Part shown: piece after piece, positions 1 to 5,705 of the stretch
Position numbering within the stretch: position 1 is the first letter of the stretch
Layout: every line of letters starts with the position of its first letter
Assembly (NCBI GenBank): GCA_900763885.1
Contig: CAAFLY010000147.1
Location: forward strand, 1 to 5,827
Length of the DNA stretch: 5,827 nt
Direction of reading: 5' to 3'
From: Clostridia bacterium
GTDB taxonomy: Bacteria; Bacillota; Clostridia; Oscillospirales; CAG-272
Program-made: the position numbers and the translations under genes
Notes under the pieces: generated by a model
Database searches by the model: none
Seen by the model: the letters and a program-made list of their open reading frames with translations, nothing else
Told to the model about the DNA's origin: nothing

Positions 1-44
1 ATTACCTTATGGAGAAAAACGAGGGAGCAAAACCAAACCGCCCC

Positions 45-148
45 GGTAGCGGTATTCCACCACTACCCAATACACGAAATCCCGCAATCTCTCCCCCAAA
101 AAGGTATCCTGCCACTACAGAGTAAACTATATCCCGCAATCTCTCCCC
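45..148 (-). repeat. Tandem ~52-bp subunit duplication within repeat copy A
   Basis: On the minus strand the 18-mer GGGGAGAGATTGCGGGAT occurs twice, at 148-131 and 96-79, exactly 52 bp apart. After each copy come similar bases (GTAGTGG, then GATACC or AATACC), so the whole unit of about 52 bp looks duplicated. The distal unit ends near an imperfect inverted repeat, in which 45-53 pairs with 59-67 with one mismatch around a 5-nt loop. Copy C shows the start of only one unit before the window ends, so whether the duplication is specific to copy A cannot be seen. Confidence 0.7.
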
Positions 149-323
149 GTAGAGTGCGGATGACTGCGTCAGCCGCTCGCGAACGATCTTCTTAGGGAAC
201 GGATCGCTCATATTGGTGAGCAGATCGACTTGCACAAACTCCACCCATCAACCCTTTTCATAAAAGTTTTGCGGAGCTTTTTCAAAAGCGACCGTTCCCC
301 TCGTTCCCCCGTCCCCCCGTTCC
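96..323 (-). repeat. Copy A of a dispersed G-rich intergenic repeat
   Basis: Read on the minus strand, this stretch aligns with the right end of the window (5590-5827, plus strand) over about 230 bp. It includes a 43-bp identical block (262-304 here, 5618-5660 there) and a second identical block of 29 bp (224-252 here, 5670-5698 there). The element starts directly at the stop codon of the ATPase gene with a run of G tracts, then has an A/T-rich part, a small hairpin (217-236) and a distal part containing GGGGAGAGATTGCGGGAT. No intact transposase, intact reading frame shared by the copies, or terminal inverted repeat is visible. The two copies face outward from the three-gene segment. I do not recognise a named family. 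The left boundary is uncertain, because related sequence continues toward position 45 as a duplicated subunit. Confidence 0.85.
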
Positions 324-324
324 C
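297..324 (-). other. Putative G-quadruplex motif just after the ATPase gene
   Basis: On the minus strand, the sense strand of the ATPase mRNA, four G runs of 3, 6, 5 and 4 follow one another with linkers AAC, AC and AACGA (plus-strand C runs at 322-324, 313-318, 306-310 and 297-300). The first G run includes the last base of the TAG stop codon. This fits the usual pattern of four runs of at least three G with loops under 8 nt. Folding and function are inferred; it could affect the mRNA 3' end or transcription termination. Confidence 0.5.
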
Positions 325-2501
325 TATAGCCGGATCACATTCCCCACCACGTCACAAGGACGGCAGGTGCAAAGGAGGGATTGGCGGCCGGAGGAGGCGA
401 GGATGTCCAGGACGGCGCGGAGGCGGGGCAGATCGAGGGCGGAGAAGGCTTCATCGGCGAAGAGGGGAGCGGACTCATGCCCGGCGAGGAGGACATCCAT
501 GAGCGCGAGGCGGAGCGCGATATAGGCAGCAGCCGCCGTACCGCCGGAGAGCGTGTCGATCGGCACGGTACCGCGGCTGGTCTGGCAGGACAGGGCAAAG
601 GACGGATCCACGTGGAGGGAGTCGTACCTGCCGCTGGTCGCCTGACGCATATAGAGGGAAGCGCGTTCCGTGATCTGCGGCGTTACGTCGGCACGAAGGG
701 ATTCCCCGGCGGTCCGCAGCGCGTCATACGCCATTTCGAACCCAGCGGCGCGCGTTTCCATGTCGGCGATCTCCCGGCGCAGCGCGTAGATCCGGGTAGA
801 CAGCACATCCGGCGGCGTAAGACCCGCGTTGTTCTGCGCGGCAAAGGCCTTTTCCAGCTCCGATTCCCGCTTGAACTGTGCCGCCCACGCGCTTTCCGTG
901 AATTCCCGTTCCCGTTGCAGCTTTTTGAACCCCTCCGCGTCCATCGAGAGGGCTTCTTTGCCGAGCGGCGTGCGGATCAGCTCCCGGCAGCGCGCGGCGA
1001 CCTCGGCACGATCCGCGTCCCCGACCTGCTCCCGCAGCACGTCGATCCGCCCGCGGAAATTCTCGATCTTCCCGATCACGAGCGACCGGTCCGCGTCCGC
1101 CTTTTGTCCCTTTTCCCGGAGCGCGATAAGGAGCGCGTCCACATCCGACTCCGGCGCATCCTCCGCGGACACCACACCGCACTCGACGGCAAGCGCACGG
1201 ATCTCCTCCGCGACACCGGCGGCTTCCTCTGCAGCGGCGGCAGCTTCCCCGCGCGCCATGGTCGCCTCCGGGAATTTCTCCTCCGTTTCGGCAAGCGCGC
1301 CCAGATCGTCGAGGGTTTCCATCGCCCAGTCGTCGAGGATGGTGTTGAGCTGCCGGACGCTTCTGCCCTGGAGGACGTAGAACACGATCCCGAGCGCGAG
1401 GCAGATCGCCGTGGCAATGAGCGGTACGACAAACTGGCTGACCGGGAACGCAAACCAGATCATCACGATCGCCGCCGCCAGCCCGAGCAGTCCCGCGATC
1501 ACCATGGAGATGCCGAGCGCGAGGTGGAGCCTGCTCTTGGATTCCCAGTATTCGCCCTCCTCAAACGCCTCCGCGGCCGTTTCCGAGCCGGGACCGTTGT
1601 CCGCCGGGGAAAGCTGCCGGGGCGTGTCCTGCGCCGCCTGATACCGATCCGCCAGAGACGCCGCGGTGTCGGTGAGATGCGCGTACGGCGGCGCGTCCAG
1701 AACAGCCAGCGCGCTTTCGTAGCCGGACAGCTTCTTTTCGGTATCGGCAAGCAGGTCGATCCGTCTGCCGAGGAGGAACGTGTCGCACGCCGCCAGCTTT
1801 GCCGCGATCGCTTTTTTCTTTTCCTCAAGGGCAAGCTGCTTTTTCTTCGCCTCCCGGAGCGCGGCTTCGGTATCGCAGGTGGCGCGGACGTTCTCGCGGG
1901 ACCGGGCAAGCTCGTCCTCCATGGCGGCAAGGACGGCCTTCTTCTGCGCGATCTCCCCGCCGTCCCCCTTTTTCGGAGACAGCGTGCGCCGCGCCTGATT
2001 GAGCCGGTCCGCCGCCTTTTGCACGCTGACCGTCACGTCCGCGCTCGTCAGGATGTTTTCGATCGCGCCGGACAGCCCCGCCACGCCGATCCCGTCCGCC
2101 TGACTGACGAACGCGGTGCCGGAGAAGACCTTTTCCGATACGCCGAACAGCCTTTTGCCCGGCTCCGGATCCGCTGTGACCCTGCCGCTTGCCAGATCGA
2201 CGACCTGTGCACGGTCCCGTCCGTCGTCGGTGGTGTGCCGCTCCAGCCGATACCGCGCGCCGCCGTCCGTTGCGTAGGTCAGCGTACCGCCGATGGCACC
2301 GTCGTGCCCGAATCGGTCGGTGTCCGTTACGCGCGCGCCCTTCGCTGCCGGCAGCCCGTACAGCATATAGCGGATAAACGACAGCACCGTCGATTTGCCG
2401 CTCTCATTCTCGCCCGAAAGCACATTCAACCCGCCGTCAAACCGGATCGAACGCTCCCGCAGCATTCCGAATCGCTCAATATAGATTTCCAGAATTTTCA
2501 T
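324..2501 (-). CDS. SbcC/Rad50-like ATPase, YhaN type (AAA family), with central membrane segments
   Basis: This 725-residue protein is an ABC/SMC-like ATPase of the Rad50/SbcC/YhaN group, the expected partner of the nuclease encoded just upstream. The N-terminal lobe opens with MKILEIYIERFG and carries Walker A GENESGKST (residues 30-38) and a Q-loop at FVSQ (Gln134). The C-terminal lobe carries the signature LSGG (651-654), Walker B PLFADE (679-684) and D-loop SALD (687-690). Coiled-coil-like charged stretches run from about 180 to 265 and from 390 to 600. Between them lie two hydrophobic segments (about 327-350 and 355-377) instead of a CxxC zinc hook. The protein is clearly shorter than typical SbcC/Rad50 (about 1000 residues or more). 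The ATG at 2501 has AAGGTGA a few bases upstream. The switch-histidine position near the end reads TCR rather than the common TCH. The role, DNA end processing or repair possibly at the membrane, is inferred from the family. The gene stops with TAG directly against repeat copy A. Confidence 0.9.
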   Translation of the reverse strand: MKILEIYIERFGMLRERSIRFDGGLNVLSGENESGKSTVLSFIRYMLYGLPAAKGARVTDTDRFGHDGAIGGTLTYATDGGARYRLERHTTDDGRDRAQVVDLASGRVTADPEPGKRLFGVSEKVFSGTAFVSQADGIGVAGLSGAIENILTSADVTVSVQKAADRLNQARRTLSPKKGDGGEIAQKKAVLAAMEDELARSRENVRATCDTEAALREAKKKQLALEEKKKAIAAKLAACDTFLLGRRIDLLADTEKKLSGYESALAVLDAPPYAHLTDTAASLADRYQAAQDTPRQLSPADNGPGSETAAEAFEEGEYWESKSRLHLALGISMVIAGLLGLAAAIVMIWFAFPVSQFVVPLIATAICLALGIVFYVLQGRSVRQLNTILDDWAMETLDDLGALAETEEKFPEATMARGEAAAAAEEAAGVAEEIRALAVECGVVSAEDAPESDVDALLIALREKGQKADADRSLVIGKIENFRGRIDVLREQVGDADRAEVAARCRELIRTPLGKEALSMDAEGFKKLQREREFTESAWAAQFKRESELEKAFAAQNNAGLTPPDVLSTRIYALRREIADMETRAAGFEMAYDALRTAGESLRADVTPQITERASLYMRQATSGRYDSLHVDPSFALSCQTSRGTVPIDTLSGGTAAAAYIALRLALMDVLLAGHESAPLFADEAFSALDLPRLRAVLDILASSGRQSLLCTCRPCDVVGNVIRL
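1371..1523 (-). other. Two predicted transmembrane helices inside the ATPase
   Basis: Residues about 327-377 of the ATPase form two strongly hydrophobic stretches of about 24 and 23 residues, separated by a short turn (PVSQ) and flanked by charged sequence. They sit at the apex position of the coiled coil, where Rad50/SbcC carry the zinc hook. A membrane hairpin here would anchor the ATPase arms to the membrane. I recall similar hydrophobic middles in Firmicutes YhaN-like proteins. The helices are judged by eye, not by a predictor. Confidence 0.75.
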
Positions 2502-2505
2502 ATGT

Positions 2506-2512
2506 CACCTTA
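2506..2512 (-). promoter_or_regulatory. Ribosome binding site of the ATPase gene
   Basis: On the minus strand TAAGGTG precedes the ATG at 2501, with the AGG core 6 nt upstream. It supports this start and shows that the ATPase keeps its own translation signal even though repeat copy B separates it from the nuclease gene. I found no convincing separate promoter for the ATPase between the two genes. Confidence 0.6.
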
Positions 2513-2516
2513 TTTT

Positions 2517-2733
2517 GGGGAACGGTATATTGAAAAAGGGGGGGGACGGTCGCTTATGAACCAATGCATGCAAGGATTCATTGCGCTCCCGCAAAGCTTT
2601 TGTAGGGGGATTTGTTGGATGTAGTTTGCGCAGGTCCAATTGCGCACCGATTTTGCTCCGTCCCGTACAGGAGAAGATCGTCCGCCTTCTATGGGGGAGA
2701 GCTTGCGTTATCTCGTTTCCCTGCTTTTTTGGG
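2517..2733 (+). repeat. Copy B of the dispersed repeat, diverged, inside the nuclease-ATPase operon
   Basis: Segments line up in order with copy C: GGGGACGGTCGCTT (2542-2555), CTCCCGCAAAGCTTTT (2586-2601), the TTTGCGCAGGTCCAATTGCGCACC hairpin region (about 2625-2648), GAGAAGATCGTCCGCC (2671-2686), TTCTATGGGGGAGAG (2688-2702) and TATCTCGTTTCC (2709-2720). Relative to copy C it has an insertion of about 24 bp (2561-2585) containing a short inverted repeat (CAATG...CATTG) and a deletion of about 20-25 bp after GATCGT. It carries only one long G run (8 G at 2538-2545), so the G-rich array is reduced. It runs opposite to the flanking genes. It occupies nearly the whole 234-bp gap, leaving about 15 bp beside the ATPase start, which hold its ribosome binding site, and about 2 bp beside the nuclease stop. 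The ends are approximate. Confidence 0.7.
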
Positions 2734-2735
2734 TT

Positions 2736-3848
2736 TTATCCGCCGATGGAACCGCCGTCGATGGCGGACAGGCCTGCGCGCAGGGCGATCAGGGCGCGGG
2801 TACGTTCTGTGGGGTCACTGGAATGGAGGCTTGGCTCCAGGGCGCGATAGAAGGCGCCGCGGATTCCGGGATCGTTATGGAGCATGGCGGGGTCGAGCTG
2901 CGGGGTGGTGCCGTCGACCACGGTGAGGGAGAACAGGCCGCAGGGATCGAACAGCTCCGGCTGGAGCACGAGGGCGGGATCGACCTGACCGGTCAGCGTG
3001 ACGCGTAATAGGCAGTCCTCGCCGAGCTTTTTCTCCGCGATCCACGCCGCGATGCGCTGTGCCGCCTCCGCCTGGGTACGGATGCCGTCCACGGGCAGCT
3101 CTGCGGTTTCGTACCGCCGTTTGGAGAAGCGGACTCTGCGCACCCGGACCTCTGCCGTGCCGTTTTCCTTTCGGATTTCGGCGATGCACGCGCCCTTGGG
3201 ACCGGGTTCGGTGAATTTACGTCCCTCCAGGCAGCCGCAGTACGCCCATTTTTCCCCCATCGGCGGTGCGTTATGGATATGGCCGAGAGCGATATAGTCC
3301 GCGCCGCAGTCGCGCAGAGCGGATTCGGAGAGAGGCGCGTTGGTGCTGCTTCTGTCGATGGTATCCGCGTGGCAGACGACGAGCCGGATCCGGTTTTCCG
3401 CGCCGTTTTCCGGGGGAGGGAGGCGGAAGCCCTCGAGCGGACTGACGTCGAGATTGGGGGTATCGAAGCCATAGCCCCAGACCTCGCAGTCCAGCTCCGG
3501 GAACGTGACGCGCTCCATTTCGGGTTTGGCGAAGATGGTGACGTTGTCGGGGAATGTCACGCCGTTCCAGAGGGAGCCGGAGGGATCGTGGTTGCCGGTC
3601 GCGATGACGACGGGGCGGCCGAAGCGCGCGAATTCCGTCGAGAGGAGCTGAAGGGTTTCCCGGGTGGCGTAGGCGCAGTCGAAGATGTCCCCGGCGAAGA
3701 GGGCGAGGGAGACGTCGTTCATGCGCGCGTAGGTCATCATGGAGGTAAACGCCGCCCGCAGCTCGTTTTTCCGTATTTCCGCCTGCCGTTCCGAAAGCGA
3801 ATGGAACGCGCCGTCGAGATGCAGGTCGCCTGAATGCAGTATTTTCAT
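2736..3848 (-). CDS. SbcD/YhaO-type DNA repair exonuclease (metallophosphoesterase)
   Basis: This 370-residue calcineurin-like metallophosphoesterase of the SbcD/Mre11/YhaO group probably supplies the nuclease subunit that works with the adjacent ATPase on DNA ends. All five metal-site motifs are present in order: GDLH (7-10), GDIFD (53-57), GNHD (85-88), CHAD (159-162) and GHIH (189-192). They give the Asp, Asn and His ligands for two metal ions, usually Mn2+ in this family. The C-terminal half, about 225-370, matches the position of the capping/accessory domain and lacks obvious catalytic motifs. The length is close to typical for SbcD-like proteins (about 370-410). The ATG at 3848 follows AAAGG with 7 nt spacing, a modest ribosome site. 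It is the first gene of the minus-strand unit, driven by the promoter at 3953-3981. There is no signal peptide, so the location is cytoplasmic. The stop is TAA, 2 bp from repeat copy B. Confidence 0.93.
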   Translation of the reverse strand: MKILHSGDLHLDGAFHSLSERQAEIRKNELRAAFTSMMTYARMNDVSLALFAGDIFDCAYATRETLQLLSTEFARFGRPVVIATGNHDPSGSLWNGVTFPDNVTIFAKPEMERVTFPELDCEVWGYGFDTPNLDVSPLEGFRLPPPENGAENRIRLVVCHADTIDRSSTNAPLSESALRDCGADYIALGHIHNAPPMGEKWAYCGCLEGRKFTEPGPKGACIAEIRKENGTAEVRVRRVRFSKRRYETAELPVDGIRTQAEAAQRIAAWIAEKKLGEDCLLRVTLTGQVDPALVLQPELFDPCGLFSLTVVDGTTPQLDPAMLHNDPGIRGAFYRALEPSLHSSDPTERTRALIALRAGLSAIDGGSIGG

Positions 3849-3952
3849 ATCGTAGCCTTTATGCGCCCGCGTTCCGATGCGGCAGACGGGCGGAGATTGC
3901 GGGGGAGGCGGGTCGGTGGACAGCCGGATGCGCGATTCCCCGTTTTTTCTAC

Positions 3953-3981
3953 ATTATACCACAAAATTTCGCGGTATGCAA
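3953..3981 (-). promoter_or_regulatory. SigA-type extended -10 promoter for the nuclease/ATPase unit
   Basis: On the minus strand TTGCAT (3981-3976) and a perfect TATAAT (3958-3953) are separated by 17 bp. The base triplet TGG directly precedes the -10 box, an extended -10. Transcription would start near 3946, leaving a leader of about 98 nt before the nuclease ATG. This is a near-consensus housekeeping promoter, so the repair genes are probably expressed constitutively unless something binds over it. Confidence 0.82.
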
Positions 3982-4064
3982 CGGCATGGGGCAGAGAGAT
4001 TGTAAAATTGTTCGCGGATGGAGGGAAAATGGTGGAATTTCGGGCCGCGAATTTTCAAAAAGCC

Positions 4065-4093
4065 TTGCTATCCGGCGGGGGATATGGTACAAT
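4065..4093 (+). promoter_or_regulatory. SigA-type extended -10 promoter for the lipoprotein gene
   Basis: TTGCTA (4065-4070) and TACAAT (4088-4093) are separated by exactly 17 bp, with TGG directly before the -10 box (4085-4087), an extended -10. The predicted start near 4100 gives a short leader of about 33 nt before the ATG at 4133. The architecture is the same as in the divergent promoter at 3953-3981. Confidence 0.8.
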
Positions 4094-4118
4094 ATGCACA
4101 ATCCCAAAAACAACATTC

Positions 4119-4123
4119 GGAGG
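4119..4123 (+). promoter_or_regulatory. Ribosome binding site fixing the lipoprotein start
   Basis: A perfect GGAGG lies 9 nt before the ATG at 4133. The reading frame stays open upstream to an ATG at 3986. That would add 49 residues ahead of the signal peptide, and that ATG lies upstream of the promoter and would not be transcribed from it. The site therefore decides for the internal start, which places the lipoprotein signal peptide at the true N-terminus. Confidence 0.88.
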
Positions 4124-4132
4124 ACAACCACC

Positions 4133-5578
4133 ATGCGCAAAAGAATTTGTCTCGCACTGCTTGTCTGCGCGATGCTGACGGGTTGTGGCGGGAACACGGA
4201 GATCGAAACGGAGAAAAGCGGCTCTGACACGGCGTCGGAAAGTGTGGAAACTGCGCCGGAGACGGAGATCTGGCAGAACGTACCCGCGGGGAGCTATGAC
4301 GGCTACGGGTTCCGGTTCCTGACGACGGAGGAGAACTGGGGCTACTGGCACATGGACGTAGAGGAGCAGACGGGCGACGCGCTGGACGACGCGGTATTTG
4401 CGCGGAATCTGGCGGTTGAGGAGCGGCTCGGCGTGACGATCACGGAGAAATCCCTCCACTACAGCAAGGTCATGGACGATGTGAAAGCGACGATTCTTGC
4501 GGGCGAGGACGCGTACGACGCGATGACGCTGATGGCGTACAATCTGATGACGACGGCGCAGCAGAAGATGCTATTGGACACGGCGGCTCTGACGGAGATC
4601 CGGACCGACATGCCGTGGTGGAACGGGAACGCGATCCGGGACATGGCGATCGGGCCGCGGGAATACATGATGATCGGCGACGTGAATCTGATGTTCTACG
4701 AGTCGTACTACGCGGTATTCTTCAACAAGGCGGTAGCGGAGAAGTTCCAGATCCCGGATCCCTACGCGACGGTGGACGAGGGCAAGTGGACGTATGACGT
4801 ATACTACAGCACGGCGCAGGCGGCGTCCACGGATGTCAACGGCGACGGTGAATGGACCGCGGACGCGGACACGTACGGGGTGGCGATGCACTCGAACGCG
4901 GGGCAGTCGATGATCCTTGCGCTGGGGCAGTCGCCGCTTAGCCGGGACGCGGACGGGTATCCGGTATACAGCGGCTTATCGGAGGCGTTCATTGACGCGT
5001 ACCGGAAGGTGATGACGCTCTACACGGACAAGCACACGACGGTGAAGAGCGGGACTGCCGGTGTGGAGAAGGTGGACGGCGGGTACCAGGGTGTATTCAA
5101 GACGGACCGCGCGCTCTACATGATGGAGGTGCTGGGGACGCTGCCGGAGCTGCGCGACATGGAAAGCGAATTCGGGATTGTGGTGCTGCCGAAAGCGGAC
5201 GAGGGCGCGGCATACGCGTCGCCGGTCTATCACGGTGCGATCGGGCTATGCGTGCCTGTGACGGTATCGGACGCCGATCGGTGCGCGGTGGTTCTCGAGA
5301 ATCTTGCCGCCGAATCGTACCACACGGTGCGCGGCGTCTACTACGATGTGGTGCTCGGCTCCAAGCTGGTGCGCGACGAGGCAAGCGTATCCTCCCTCGA
5401 CACGATCCTCGATTCCGGCCGCTTTGAGATCGCCTACGTCTACAACTGGGGCGATATGCGCGCCGCTCTCGAGCAGAACATCGGCAAGGGCAACGCGGAC
5501 ATCGCTTCCGCCTTTGCCAAGCTCTCCTCCAGAATCGAATCCGGCATTGCTGGGGATATTGCTATATTTAACGAATAA
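4133..5578 (+). CDS. Extracellular solute-binding lipoprotein (ABC importer type)
   Basis: This 481-residue lipoprotein is probably the ligand-binding component of an ABC importer, with a sugar or oligosaccharide as the usual ligand in this group. The N-terminus is MRKR followed by a hydrophobic core and the lipobox LTGC, so cleavage would leave Cys18 for lipid attachment on the outer face of the membrane. A Ser/Thr/Glu-rich linker follows (about 21-48). The mature part shows solute-binding traits: RNLAVEERLGV (91-101), AGEDAYDAM (123-131), a FFNKAVAEKF stretch (196-205) and an EF-hand-like loop DVNGDGEWTADAD (234-246) with acidic residues at alternate positions, as often seen in Gram-positive solute-binding proteins. 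No permease or ATPase gene follows, and the gene ends in TAA 11 nt before repeat copy C. Codon choice changes sharply near 5271. The substrate cannot be told from the sequence; assignment to a precise family is moderately sure. Confidence 0.85.
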   Translation: MRKRICLALLVCAMLTGCGGNTEIETEKSGSDTASESVETAPETEIWQNVPAGSYDGYGFRFLTTEENWGYWHMDVEEQTGDALDDAVFARNLAVEERLGVTITEKSLHYSKVMDDVKATILAGEDAYDAMTLMAYNLMTTAQQKMLLDTAALTEIRTDMPWWNGNAIRDMAIGPREYMMIGDVNLMFYESYYAVFFNKAVAEKFQIPDPYATVDEGKWTYDVYYSTAQAASTDVNGDGEWTADADTYGVAMHSNAGQSMILALGQSPLSRDADGYPVYSGLSEAFIDAYRKVMTLYTDKHTTVKSGTAGVEKVDGGYQGVFKTDRALYMMEVLGTLPELRDMESEFGIVVLPKADEGAAYASPVYHGAIGLCVPVTVSDADRCAVVLENLAAESYHTVRGVYYDVVLGSKLVRDEASVSSLDTILDSGRFEIAYVYNWGDMRAALEQNIGKGNADIASAFAKLSSRIESGIAGDIAIFNE

Positions 5579-5589
5579 CTTCGGATGGA

Positions 5590-5625
5590 GACGAGGGGGA
5601 CGAGGGGGACGAGGGGGACGAGGGG
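5590..5625 (+). repeat. Four tandem 9-bp GACGAGGGG units; putative G-quadruplex
   Basis: Four perfect copies of GACGAGGGG run head to tail starting 11 nt after the lipoprotein stop codon. Read as G tracts they give runs of 5, 5, 5 and 4 G (5595-5599, 5604-5608, 5613-5617, 5622-5625) separated each time by ACGA, a regular G-quadruplex motif on the mRNA-sense strand. Copy A has the same array in degenerate form with about three units. Copy number is likely to vary by slippage. The structural and regulatory role is inferred. Confidence 0.8.
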
Positions 5626-5685
5626 AACGGTCGCTTTTGAAAAAGCTCCGCAAAACTTTTGGGAAAAAAGTTGATGGGTGGAGTT

Positions 5686-5705
5686 TGTGCAAGTCGATTT
5701 GCTCA
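5686..5705 (+). other. Conserved small hairpin of the repeat family
   Basis: TGTGCA (5686-5691) faces TGCTCA (5700-5705) across an 8-nt loop, pairing at five of six positions with a T-T mismatch. Copy A has the same arms (217-236 on the minus strand). In copy B (2627-2646) both mismatched bases have changed, giving TGCGCA on both sides and a full six-pair stem with the same loop length. This is weak but suggestive support for a structured RNA or DNA element. Confidence 0.5.

Larger units (their letters stand above)
3849..4132. other. Divergent intergenic region with back-to-back promoters
   Basis: This 284-bp gap separates the minus-strand repair genes from the plus-strand lipoprotein gene. 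It holds one strong promoter in each direction, with the -35 boxes about 83 bp apart and facing each other. An inverted pair, AAAATTTCGCGG (3963-3974) and CCGCGAATTTT (4046-4056), differs by one base and lies partly inside the minus-strand promoter spacer and just upstream of the plus-strand -35 box. It could be an operator pair, but nothing else supports that. The 98-nt nuclease leader is GC-rich, with no riboswitch that I recognise. Confidence 0.6.

Noticed and set aside
2..244. 80-codon minus-strand frame with a GTG start in repeat copy A
   Set aside because: The matching frame in copy C stops after 17 codons and copy B has a stop at the start. The frame also shifts between the two tandem subunits. 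It is better explained as repeat DNA than as a gene.
2517..2580. Possible separate promoter for the ATPase gene on the minus strand
   Set aside because: TTGCAT (2575-2570) has no -10 box at a suitable distance, and the AATATA sequence near 2526-2531 has no -35 box. Neither is convincing.
381..2624. 747-codon plus-strand open frame opposite the ATPase gene
   Set aside because: It is a shadow of the ATPase coding sequence in GC-rich DNA. It is rich in Arg, Gly and Pro, shows no recognisable domain, and runs out into repeat copy B.
3273..3833. 186-codon plus-strand frame opposite the nuclease gene
   Set aside because: It is an antisense shadow of a gene with all its catalytic motifs intact, and has no supporting motif of its own.
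3889..3910. Resemblance of the nuclease leader (GGAGATTGCGGG) to the repeat motif GAGAGATTGCGGGAT
   Set aside because: Only about 12 bases match, in GC-rich DNA, with no other repeat blocks nearby.
3986..4132. Upstream extension of the lipoprotein frame by 49 codons
   Set aside because: It would begin before the promoter, bury the signal peptide inside the protein and ignore the GGAGG site before 4133.
5590..5625. CRISPR array
   Set aside because: The units are 9 bp, perfectly contiguous and without spacers, so this is a simple tandem repeat.
5630..5672. Rho-independent terminator after the lipoprotein gene
   Set aside because: The hairpins here (GCTTT/AAAGC and AACTTTT/AAAAGTT) are A/T-rich and weak with no U tract after a GC stem, so I do not call a terminator.
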